The notes under the pieces were generated by a model, which made no database searches, was not told where the DNA came from, and saw only the letters and a list, made by a program, of their open reading frames with translations. A program made the translations under genes and the position numbers. From JAICJC01 sp963709425 (GTDB lineage Bacteria > Actinomycetota > Thermoleophilia > Gaiellales > JAICJC01), in NCBI GenBank assembly GCA_963709425.1, contig CAVPWG010000002.1:62001-126000 (forward strand): a DNA stretch of 64,000 nt, written 5' to 3'. Shown piece after piece: positions 43,399 to 51,322 of the stretch (positions are counted from its first letter, which is position 1; every line of letters begins with the position of its first letter).

Positions 43399-44154
43399 CT
43401 ACTTGATGCCGGCGGAGAGGAACCTGACGGGCGGCGGGTGCGCCGGCGACTCATCCGTCAGCGCGATCGAGAGCGGGCCCTTCTCCTGGCCGTGGCTGGT
43501 CAGTATCGGGTTCGCCGGATCGTCGACGCTCAGGACGACACAGGCGTGCTTTCCCGGGTCGGGGCCGAGGACGACGTAATCGCCGGGCCTGAGATCCCGC
43601 TGCTCGATCTCACGGCAGTGGCCGAGCATCGTGCCGGTGTTGACTGGACCGTGGTCGCCAAACGTCGTCCCGGTCGGATCGGGGGCGTCCGCCCCGGCAG
43701 CGATGCACGCCGCGAACTCCGAGCAGTCGAGCGTGATCGGAAGCTCATGGTTTCGCCACTTCTCGACGGCGGTTGCCGTCTCGCCGGCCTTGCGGATGTC
43801 GTGAAGCGGATAGTGGATCTGGTCGCTGTTGGCGATCGCCCACCGCTGCTCGGCCACCATCTTGTCGCGGATCTTCTGCCTTCGTGCGAATGACGTCAGC
43901 TGTGAGCGGCCGAAGGCGTCGATGTGGCGGAACAGGAGCACGTAGGTGCGCTTGCCGATCGAGCCGGTCTGCGTGATGTTGGCCTGCTTCTGGAAGGCAA
44001 TGACGCCGTCCACCATGTTCTGCTCGAACCGGCCGCGCTTGGCGTGCGGGACGAGGCCCATGCTCTTGAGCGCGCGCCGATAGGCGAAGACGTCAAGGCC
44101 GCTGTCGCCTACACCGACGATGCGGGGCAGCGGGATGAGCGGGTCGTCGGACAT
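43399..44154 (-). CDS. Peptidoglycan-binding and NlpC/P60-like cell-wall hydrolase
   Basis: 251 residues from ATG 44154. Residues ~10-65 form a peptidoglycan-binding-1 repeat (SGLDVFAYRRALKSMGLVP, FEQNMVDGVIAFQKQANITQTGSIGKRTYVLL). Residues ~135-235 resemble NlpC/P60: catalytic Cys in LDCSEFAACIAAGA, then LRPGDYVVLGPDPGKHACVVLSV with the His. No signal peptide is visible, so export is uncertain or it acts on lysis. Could be a phage-type endolysin. Confidence 0.72.
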   Translation of the reverse strand: MSDDPLIPLPRIVGVGDSGLDVFAYRRALKSMGLVPHAKRGRFEQNMVDGVIAFQKQANITQTGSIGKRTYVLLFRHIDAFGRSQLTSFARRQKIRDKMVAEQRWAIANSDQIHYPLHDIRKAGETATAVEKWRNHELPITLDCSEFAACIAAGADAPDPTGTTFGDHGPVNTGTMLGHCREIEQRDLRPGDYVVLGPDPGKHACVVLSVDDPANPILTSHGQEKGPLSIALTDESPAHPPPVRFLSAGIK

Positions 44155-44274
44155 GGGATCAATCCTCCTTCGCGACGTGTTCAGCCTAGACGTCACGGCG
44201 ACCCGATGGCTTCCCGCCTCAGCCCGTGAGCCGCTCCGTTACGATCGCCCGCCGTAGGCAACCAGAGGAGAGGA

Positions 44275-44902
44275 ATGACGCTTCGCGTGGTAGGAGCCGG
44301 ACTGGGTCGAACCGGCACGCATTCGCTCAAGCTCGCCCTCGAGCAGCTGCTCGGCGGGCCCTGCTACCACATGAGCGAGCTCATCGGCCGCGAGGACGAC
44401 ACCGCCGTGTGGGCGGCTGCGACTCGGGGCGACGACGTCGACTGGGCGTCGTTCCTGTCGGGGTTCTCCGCGACGGTGGACTGGCCGGCATGCGCGTTCT
44501 GGGAGGAAATCGAGTCGGCGGTGCCAGACGCCATCGTGTTGCTCTCGGTGCGCGAGTCGCCGGAGGCGTGGTGGACGAGCGTGGAGCGCACGATCCTCCA
44601 GGCCCTCCAGAAGACCGTGCCGTCCGACGACGAGGCGTGGACGAATCGCCGGCGGATGGTCATCTCGATGATCGAGACCACGTTCACACCGGACTGGGCC
44701 GATCGCGATGCAGCCATCGCAGCGTACGAACGCCACAACGACCGCGTTCGCACGACGGTCGCTCCCGAGCGGCTGGTCGAGTGGCGGCCGGGCGACGGCT
44801 GGGAGCCGATCTGCGCGGCGCTGGGTCGTCGACGTCCCCGCCGAGCCGTTTCCGCACACGAACACCACCGCCGAGTTCCGCCAGAGCAGCGGCCTGGACT
44901 AG
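44275..44902 (+). pseudogene. Sulfotransferase-family protein, frameshifted near the C-terminus
   Basis: About 209 codons. The PAPS 5'-phosphosulfate loop is at the N-terminus (VVGAGLGRTGTHSLKLALEQLL). Then VDWPACAFWEEI, VLLSVRESPEAWWTSV, and VAPERLVEWRPGDGWEPICAALG, all typical of the sulfotransferase family with P-loop NTPase fold. The C-terminal VDVPAEPFPHTNTTAEFRQ lies in another frame, reached by a shift near 44822-44832. It ends 48 bases before the formate dehydrogenase start. Confidence 0.82.
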
Positions 44903-44950
44903 ATGGTCGCCACCCGTATCGGGGTACGATTCTGTCGACGAGAGGAGGTG

Positions 44951-46906
44951 ATGGAGAGGATGCGAAAGCCACTTACCCGGCTGACCGAGCCGATGGTCCG
45001 TGAGGACGGCGCACTGCGCCCCGCGACCTGGGACGAGGCCCTCGATCGGGCCGCCGACGGGTTCCGCGCGGCGGCTGCCGCCGGAGGCGCGAACGCGTTC
45101 GGGCTGTTCAGCTGCTCGAAGGCGTCGAACGAGATGAACTTCATGATGCAGAAGTTCGCCCGCGTCGTCATGGGCTCGAACAACGTCGACAGCTGCAACC
45201 GGACTTGACACGCTCCCAGCGTCGTCGGTCTGGCGACAGTGTTCGGGGCCGGGGGCGGAACAAGCTCCTACCAGGAGGTCGAGGAGACCGATGTGATCTT
45301 CCTGTGGGGGTCGAACGCCCGTGAAACCCATCCGATCTTCTTCCATCACGTCCTGAAGGCCGTGCATGCCGGCGCGCGCCTCTTCACCGTCGACCCGCGC
45401 CGCACCGGCTCGGCCCAGTGGGCGGACGCCTGGCTCGGCATCGACGTCGGCACCGACGTCGCCCTCTCCAACACGATGGCGCGCGAGATCCTGCATGCCG
45501 GCCTCCACAACCGCGAGTTCATCGAGCGTGCGACGACCGGATTCGACGAGTACGCCGCCTCGGTCGAGCCGTGGACGCTCGAGCGGGGCGAGCTCGAGAC
45601 CGGCGTGCCCGCCGAGGTGATCCGCGACGCCGCCCACGCCTACGCGCGCGCCGACCGGGCGATCATCTGCTGGACGCTCGGCATCACGGAGCACCACAAC
45701 GCAGTCGACAACGTCTTCGCGCTCATCAACCTCGCGCTCCTCACCGGCCACGTCGGTCGCTACGGCTCGGGGGTGAACCCGCTGCGCGGACAGAACAACG
45801 TCCAGGGCGGCGGCGACATGGGCGCGATCCCGAACAAGCTCCCAGGCTTCCAGGACATCGAGCGCGACGATGAGGCCCGGGCCAAGTTCGAGAAGGCCTG
45901 GGGCACGACGATCCCGCCCCGCTACGGCTGGCACCTGACGCAGATGTTCGAGGCGATGGACCGGGGCGAGCTGCGCACGCTCTACGTCGTCGGCGAGAAC
46001 CCGGCCCAGTCGGAGGCCGACGCCAAGCACACGAAGAAGCTGCTCGAGGGGCTCGATCACCTGGTCGTGCAGGACATCTTCCTCACCAGGACCGCCGAGC
46101 TCGCCGACGTCGTCCTGCCTGCCTCGGCGAGCTGGTGCGAGGCCGAGGGCACCGTGACGAACAGCGAGCGCCGCGTCCAGCGGGTACGAAGGGCACTCGA
46201 CCCGCCGGGCCAGGCCCGGGACGACATCGAGATCGTGTGCGACATCGCCAGCCGCATGGGGCACGACCTCGGCCCGCCCGACGCCGAGTCGGTCTGGACC
46301 GAGTTGCGCTCGCTCTCGCCGATGCACGCGGGCATGACCTATCCGCGGCTCGAGGCGCTCGGCGGGATCCAGTGGCCCTGCTGGGACGAGGAGCACTCCG
46401 GCGAGCTCTTCCTCCACGGCCGCCTGTGGGAGAGCCCGATCTCCGGCGATCCGGCGCCGTTCAACGTCGTCGAGCATGTGCCTCCCGTGGACAAGCTCTC
46501 GGACGAGTTCCCGATCCGGCTCACGACCGGTCGGCGGCTCGACTCATACAACACCGGCGTTCAGAGCGGTGGCTACCGCTCCCCGCTTCGGCGGCGCGAG
46601 TCGCTCGACCTGTCGCCCGAGGACTGCGAGCGGCTGGGTGTGGACGACGGCGAGCTGGTCAAGGTGACGTCGCGGCGGGGGTCGGTCTACGCCCCCGTCC
46701 GGATCGACCAGACCCTCCGCCCGGGCCTGGCGTTCATGACGCTCCACTTCCCCGACGAGGTCGAGACGAACGTGCTCACGATCGACGCGACCGACCCCAA
46801 GTCGGGCACGGCCGAGTTCAAGGCGAGCGCGATTCGGGTCGACCGCCTCACCGACGCCGAGCGCGGCCTCGAGGCCGTGTCGCAGCTCGCGGTGCCGGCG
46901 AAGTAG
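44951..46906 (+). CDS. fdhA: Formate dehydrogenase catalytic subunit, selenocysteine-containing, lacking its N-terminal Fe-S domain
   Basis: 652 codons, with the in-frame TGA at 45206-45208 read as selenocysteine (residue 86). Context DSCNRT-Sec-HAPSVVGL matches the Sec/Cys plus His pair that binds Mo or W in FDH. Both sides of the TGA are in one frame. The protein starts RKPLTRLTEPMVREDGALRPATWDEAL, exactly where the molybdopterin domain normally follows the 4Fe-4S domain; that domain is encoded at 48757. Further motifs: LWGSNARETHPIFFHH, VDPRRTGSAQWAD, RGQNNVQGGGDMGA, YVVGENPAQSEAD, LPASASWCEAEGTVTNSERRVQ, and a C-terminal dinucleotide-binding domain. Oxidises formate with bis-PGD Mo/W. Start ATG 44951 after agaggaggtg; 44960 is an alternative. 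Confidence 0.92.
45209..45237 (+). promoter_or_regulatory. Bacterial SECIS element in fdhA
   Basis: The stem-loop after the UGA has the six-base-pair stem GTCGTC (45221-45226) / GGCGAC (45232-45237) with loop GGTCT (45227-45231). The loop begins 18 bases after the UGA, the same distance and loop sequence as in E. coli fdhF. It recruits SelB with Sec-tRNA. Confidence 0.88.
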
Positions 46907-48760
46907 ATGGATCTGAGGCTGGCAGATGCGCCGCCGACCGCGGCCGAGCGGGAGGCTGTCGACGGCGTGCTGGGAGCGCCCGTCTCGTCGTGGGAGGGAG
47001 CCGCTCGGGGCACCGACGGCCACGCCGCCCGCGGCGGTCACGCCGCGCGCGCGCAGCGGCATCTGCTGCTCCCGGTGCTCCACGAGGTCCAGAGCCGGGT
47101 CGGGTGGATCAGCCCGGCGGCGCTCGGATACGTGTGCCTGCGGCTCACGATCCCGCCGGCCGAGGCCTACGGCGTCGCGAGCTTCTACGCGCTCTTCGCA
47201 CTCGAGCCACGCGCCCCGCTCGTGACCCACGTGTGCACCGACATCGCCTGCATGTGCCGCGGCGGGAACGAGCTCGTCGCCGAGCTGGAACGGACCGTCG
47301 GCCCGGCGGGCGAGCATCCCGGGAACGGCACGTCGATCTGGCTCGAGAGCCCATGCCTGGGGATGTGCGAGCGGGCGCCCGCCGCACTCGTTACGTCGGC
47401 CGGCGAGAACGCGCACGAGCACGAGATCGCCCCGGCCGCCGCGGCCGACATCGCCGCCGCGCTCGCGGGCGCCGCCGCGCCGGCGCCGCCGCCGCTGGTG
47501 GCGCAGGCGGACGAACCGTCGCTTCGGCTCCTGCGCAGGATCGGGCGGGTCGACCCGGCGAGCCTCGACAGCTACCGGGCCGCGGGCGGCTACGCGGCCC
47601 TGCGCGCGGCGATCGACATGGGCCCGGCGGGGGTCATCCGCGAGGTGACCGACTCGCGGCTCCTCGGCCGCGGCGGCGCCGCGTTCCCGACGGGCCGCAA
47701 GTGGGACGCGGTGGCGCGGAACCCGGTCCGGCCGCATTACCTCGTATGCAACGCCGACGAGTCGGAGCCGGGCACATTCAAGGACCGGATCGTGATCGAG
47801 AGCGACCCCTTCGCCCTCGTCGAGGCGATGACCATCGCCGGGCTCGCGACCGGCTGCGAGCAGGGGTACGTCTACCTCCGCGGCGAGTACCCGCTGGCGT
47901 GGCAGCGCCTGTCGGCGGCGATCGACGAGGCCCGCGCCCGCGGCCTTCTCGGCGACGACGTCATGGGATCCGGCGTCCGGTTCGACATCGAGCTGCGTAA
48001 GGGCGCGGGCGCCTACATCTGCGGCGAGGAGACCGCGCTCTTCAACTCGATCGAGGGCTACCGCGGCGAGCCGCGCTCGAAGCCGCCGTTCCCGGTCGAC
48101 TCCGGCCTCTTCTCCAAACCGACCGTCGTCAACAACGTCGAGAGCCTGATCAACGTCCTCGACATCGTGCTCGGGGGCGGCGCGGCGTTCGCCGCGATCG
48201 GAACCGAGCAGTCGACCGGCACCCGTCTCTTCTGCCTCTCCGGCTGCGTCGAGCGGCCCGGCCTCTACGAGGCGCCGTTCGGGGTCAGGCTGGGGGACCT
48301 GCTCGAGATGGCCGGAGGCGTCGCCGGCGGGCGGCCGCTGCGGACGGTGCTCCTCGGCGGGGCGGCCGGCGGTTTCGTCGGGCCCGACCAGCTCGACCTC
48401 GAGCTCTCGTTCGAGGCCACCCGCGCTGCCGGCGCAACGCTCGGCTCGGGGGTCGTCATGGCCTTCGACGACACCGTCGACCTCGTCCCGGTGCTGCTTC
48501 GGATCGCTGCCTTCTTCCGCGACGAGTCGTGCGGCCAGTGCGTGCCGTGCCGGGTCGGGACCGTGCGCCAGCAGGAGGCGCTGCTGCGCCTCGCATCCGA
48601 GCGGCCGCGGGGGACTGTCGCCGACGAGCTGGCACTCCTCGACGAGATCGCCCGGGCGATGCGCGACGCCTCGATCTGCGGCCTCGGCCAGACCGCGGCC
48701 AACGCCGTCGACTCGGCGATCCGCGTGCTGCGCGTCTTCGAGCCGGAGGCTGCGGGATGA
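46907..48760 (+). CDS. Formate dehydrogenase NAD-reducing subunit, NuoE-NuoF fusion
   Basis: 617 residues; ATG starts right after the fdhA stop. Residues ~40-165 are NuoE-like: VTHVCTDIACMCRGG and ESPCLGMCERAPA give the four 2Fe-2S Cys. Residues ~200-610 are NuoF-like: FMN motif GRGGAAFPTGRKW, NAD motif KGAGAYICGEETALFNSIEG, and the 4Fe-4S site ESCGQCVPCRVGT with SICGLGQT. It passes formate electrons to NAD+. Fusions of this type occur in NAD-dependent FDHs and NAD-reducing hydrogenases. The stop overlaps the next gene by 4 bases. Confidence 0.93.
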   Translation: MDLRLADAPPTAAEREAVDGVLGAPVSSWEGAARGTDGHAARGGHAARAQRHLLLPVLHEVQSRVGWISPAALGYVCLRLTIPPAEAYGVASFYALFALEPRAPLVTHVCTDIACMCRGGNELVAELERTVGPAGEHPGNGTSIWLESPCLGMCERAPAALVTSAGENAHEHEIAPAAAADIAAALAGAAAPAPPPLVAQADEPSLRLLRRIGRVDPASLDSYRAAGGYAALRAAIDMGPAGVIREVTDSRLLGRGGAAFPTGRKWDAVARNPVRPHYLVCNADESEPGTFKDRIVIESDPFALVEAMTIAGLATGCEQGYVYLRGEYPLAWQRLSAAIDEARARGLLGDDVMGSGVRFDIELRKGAGAYICGEETALFNSIEGYRGEPRSKPPFPVDSGLFSKPTVVNNVESLINVLDIVLGGGAAFAAIGTEQSTGTRLFCLSGCVERPGLYEAPFGVRLGDLLEMAGGVAGGRPLRTVLLGGAAGGFVGPDQLDLELSFEATRAAGATLGSGVVMAFDDTVDLVPVLLRIAAFFRDESCGQCVPCRVGTVRQQEALLRLASERPRGTVADELALLDEIARAMRDASICGLGQTAANAVDSAIRVLRVFEPEAAG

Positions 48761-49707
48761 GCGCCGTCCCCGTCACGATCCGCCGCACCGTCGAGGTCCA
48801 GATCGACGGCGAGGCGGTCCGCGTCGCCGAGGGCGCCACGATCCTCGACGCCTGCCGGGCCCGCGGCCTCGACATCCCGACCCTGTGCTTCGGCGAGACG
48901 CTGACGCCGGTGAACGCATGCCGCGTGTGCGTCGTCGAGGTGGAGGGGTCGCGCGTGCTCGTGCCGTCGTGCGCGCGGCAGGCCGAGGACGGGATGGTCG
49001 TCCGTACCCGTAGCGAGCGGGTCGACCACAGCCGCAAGATGGTGCTCGAGTTCCTCGGGTCAAGCGTGGATCTCTCGACGACCGACCACGTCGAGCGCTG
49101 GAACGGCGAGTACGGCGCCGCGCCCGAGCGCTACGGCCCGCCCGCGCCGCCGGCCCCCGCCGGCGCCCGCGACCGCGCCCGGGCCGGCCACCATCACGCC
49201 GGAGACGGCCAGACCGCGGCGACCGTGGCCCAGCCGGTGAAGGTCGACAACGAGAACTACGTCCGCGACTACTCGAAGTGCATTCTCTGCTACAAGTGCG
49301 TCGAGGGCTGCGGCACCGACTGGCAGAACACGTTCGCAATCGCCGTCGCCGGCCGCGGGTTCGACGCCCGGATCGCAACGGAGTTCGCCGCGCCGCTGCC
49401 GGACTCCGCGTGCGTCTACTGCGGGAACTGCATCGCCGTCTGCCCGACCGGGGCGCTCATGTTCAAGAGCGAGCACGACATGCGCCAATCGGGTGAGTGG
49501 GACGAGACGGCGCAGACCGTGACCGAGACGATCTGCTCGTACTGCGGCGTCGGCTGCAGCCTCGAGTTGCACGTGCAGGACAATGACATCGTGAAGGTCA
49601 CCTCTCCGCTCGACGACGGCGTGACGCACGGCAACCTGTGCATCAAGGGCCGGTTCGGGTTCCAGTACGTGCAGAACCGCCCGCCCGAGGCGCCCGATGG
49701 CGCATGA
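48757..49707 (+). CDS. Formate dehydrogenase Fe-S subunit carrying the N-terminal half of the alpha subunit
   Basis: 316 residues. Residues ~12-85: 2Fe-2S ferredoxin (TLCFGETLTPVNACRVCVVEV...PSCAR). The next region normally holds the NuoG-type His/Cys 4Fe-4S cluster, which is missing. Residues ~165-230: two 4Fe-4S motifs (CILCYKCVEGC, CVYCGNCIAVCPTG). Residues ~258-310: the molybdopterin-oxidoreductase 4Fe-4S domain TETICSYCGVGCSLELHV...GNLCIKGRFG, the piece that fdhA lacks, ending FQYVQNRP. So the normal alpha subunit is cut at the Fe-S/Mo domain boundary and its halves are coded in reverse order. It overlaps fdhD by 11 bases. Confidence 0.9.
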   Translation: MSAVPVTIRRTVEVQIDGEAVRVAEGATILDACRARGLDIPTLCFGETLTPVNACRVCVVEVEGSRVLVPSCARQAEDGMVVRTRSERVDHSRKMVLEFLGSSVDLSTTDHVERWNGEYGAAPERYGPPAPPAPAGARDRARAGHHHAGDGQTAATVAQPVKVDNENYVRDYSKCILCYKCVEGCGTDWQNTFAIAVAGRGFDARIATEFAAPLPDSACVYCGNCIAVCPTGALMFKSEHDMRQSGEWDETAQTVTETICSYCGVGCSLELHVQDNDIVKVTSPLDDGVTHGNLCIKGRFGFQYVQNRPPEAPDGA

Positions 49708-50566
49708 CCCGGACGAGGACGTCGGCAGGATGCTCGACGCACCCGCGCGACCTACGAGCACCAGTCGCGTCCGCGTCCTGAACGTCCGGGACGGCGCCCG
49801 CAGCCGACGGTCTGACCGGCTCGCGACTGAGGAGCCGATGGAGATCCGCGTCGACGAGCCGGGCGGCGCCCAGCGCACCGTCGCGGTGACGATGCGGACG
49901 CCGGGGCACGACTTCGAGCTCGCCGCCGGCTTTCTCTTCACGGAGGGGATCATCGGCCCGGCGGACCTCCGCGGCGTTCGCTACTGCGACGTCCCCCGTG
50001 AGGAGCAGCACTACAACGTCGTCACCGTGGCGGTGGGTCGGCCGCTGCCGGATCTCGCAGCTCGCAGCTTTTACACCACGTCGAGCTGCGGCGTCTGCGG
50101 AAAGGCGTCGCTCGAGGCGCTCGACGTCCAATGCGCGCCGGTGGCACCCGGGCCGGTCGTCGAGCCGGAGCTCCTCACCTCGCTCCCGGACGAGCTGCGC
50201 CGCGTGCAGCGGGTCTTCGACCGCACCGGCGGCCTGCACGCCGCGGCGCTGTTCGACGCCGACGGGGCGCTGCGGAGCTCGCGTGAGGACGTCGGCCGCC
50301 ACAACGCCGTGGACAAGGTCGTCGGGGCCGAGCTGATGGCCGGATCCCTGCCGCTGTCGGACCGCGTCCTTCTCGTCTCGGGGCGGGCCAGCTTCGAGAT
50401 CGTCCAGAAGGCCGCGGTGGCCGGCATCCCGATCGTCTGCGCCGTCTCGGCCCCGTCCAGCCTGGCGGTCGACGCCGCGCGCCGGTTCGGGGTCACGCTG
50501 GTGGGCTTCCTCCGCGAGCAGCGGTTCAACGTCTACACCCACTCCGAGCGCATCGCCGGCTCGTAA
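49697..50566 (+). CDS. fdhD: Formate dehydrogenase sulfurtransferase/maturation factor
   Basis: 289 residues. FdhD moves sulfur from IscS to the bis-PGD cofactor of FDH, needed for activity. Its catalytic Cys pair is in TTSSCGVCGKASLEAL; also EDVGRHNAVDKVVGAEL, FEIVQKAAVAGIPIVCAVSAPSSLAVDAA. About 20 residues longer at the N-terminus than usual because of the start position overlapping the Fe-S gene. Last gene of the four-gene operon. Confidence 0.95.
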   Translation: MAHDPDEDVGRMLDAPARPTSTSRVRVLNVRDGARSRRSDRLATEEPMEIRVDEPGGAQRTVAVTMRTPGHDFELAAGFLFTEGIIGPADLRGVRYCDVPREEQHYNVVTVAVGRPLPDLAARSFYTTSSCGVCGKASLEALDVQCAPVAPGPVVEPELLTSLPDELRRVQRVFDRTGGLHAAALFDADGALRSSREDVGRHNAVDKVVGAELMAGSLPLSDRVLLVSGRASFEIVQKAAVAGIPIVCAVSAPSSLAVDAARRFGVTLVGFLREQRFNVYTHSERIAGS

Positions 50567-50617
50567 CCACCGTTAAGTGCGGGTGCGCCGACGCGCTCGA
50601 GATTCGCGGGCCCTCGC

Positions 50618-51322
50618 TCACGTCGGCATCACCGCGGGATCGCGCAGCCGGTACCCGACGCCGGTCAGCGTCTCGATGGCGTCGCGCGGGATGCCGCCGG
50701 CCTCGAGCTTGTCGCGCAGGCGCCCCATGTGGGTGCGGAGGAGCTGCATCTCCTGGGCGTAGCCGGGGCCCCAGACCTTGCGGAGGAGCATCTCGTGGGT
50801 GAGGGGCCGTCCGGCTGCCAGCGCCAGCTCCTTCAGCAGGTCGAACTCCGTCGGCGTCAGGTGAATCTCGGCTCCGGCGACCGTGACGACGCGGCGGGGC
50901 AGGTCGATCGAGAGCCGGCCCACCTCGACGACCTGGTCCCCGGGGGCTGCGCCGTCGGAGCGGCGCAGGAGGGCCCGCACCCGGGCCAGGAGCTCGCCCA
51001 CCCCGAACGGCTTGGTCAGATAGTCGTCGGCGCCCGCGTCGAGCGCCCGGATCTTGTCGGGCTCGTCCTGCACCGCCGAGATCAGGAGGATCGGCGCGGT
51101 CAGCCAGTCGCGCAGCTCGGCGCACACGTCGGCTCCGTCTCCGTCGGGCAGCATGAGGTCCAGAATCACGAGGTCGGGGGGCGAGAGCGCCGCTGCCGTG
51201 AGCGTCTCGGCTGCCCCACCGGCGGTCGCGACCCGGTAGCCGGCCTTCGTCAGTGTCACCTCGAGGGCCCGCCGGATCGGGCGCTCGTCGTCGACGACGA
51301 GGATCAGCGGCTCGCCGCTCAC
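50618..51322 (-). CDS. Response regulator, OmpR/KdpE type
   Basis: 234 residues. Receiver domain: VVDDERPIRRALEVTL, phosphoacceptor Asp in LVILDLMLPDGDG, Thr/Ser ILLISA, Lys in YLTKPF. OmpR-type winged helix at ~130-230 (LTPTEFDLLKELALAAGRPLTHEMLLRKVWGPGYAQEMQLLRTHMGRLRDKLE). The GPGYAQEMQLLRTHM signature is typical of KdpE. It pairs with the upstream kinase (4-base overlap). No kdpFABC genes are in the window, so the K+ role is not established. Confidence 0.92.
   Translation of the reverse strand: MSGEPLILVVDDERPIRRALEVTLTKAGYRVATAGGAAETLTAAALSPPDLVILDLMLPDGDGADVCAELRDWLTAPILLISAVQDEPDKIRALDAGADDYLTKPFGVGELLARVRALLRRSDGAAPGDQVVEVGRLSIDLPRRVVTVAGAEIHLTPTEFDLLKELALAAGRPLTHEMLLRKVWGPGYAQEMQLLRTHMGRLRDKLEAGGIPRDAIETLTGVGYRLRDPAVMPT

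Noticed and set aside
45206..45208. fdhA read as a pseudogene broken by a stop codon
   Set aside because: The TGA is at the exact Sec position, the frame is the same on both sides, and a SECIS-like hairpin follows at the standard distance.
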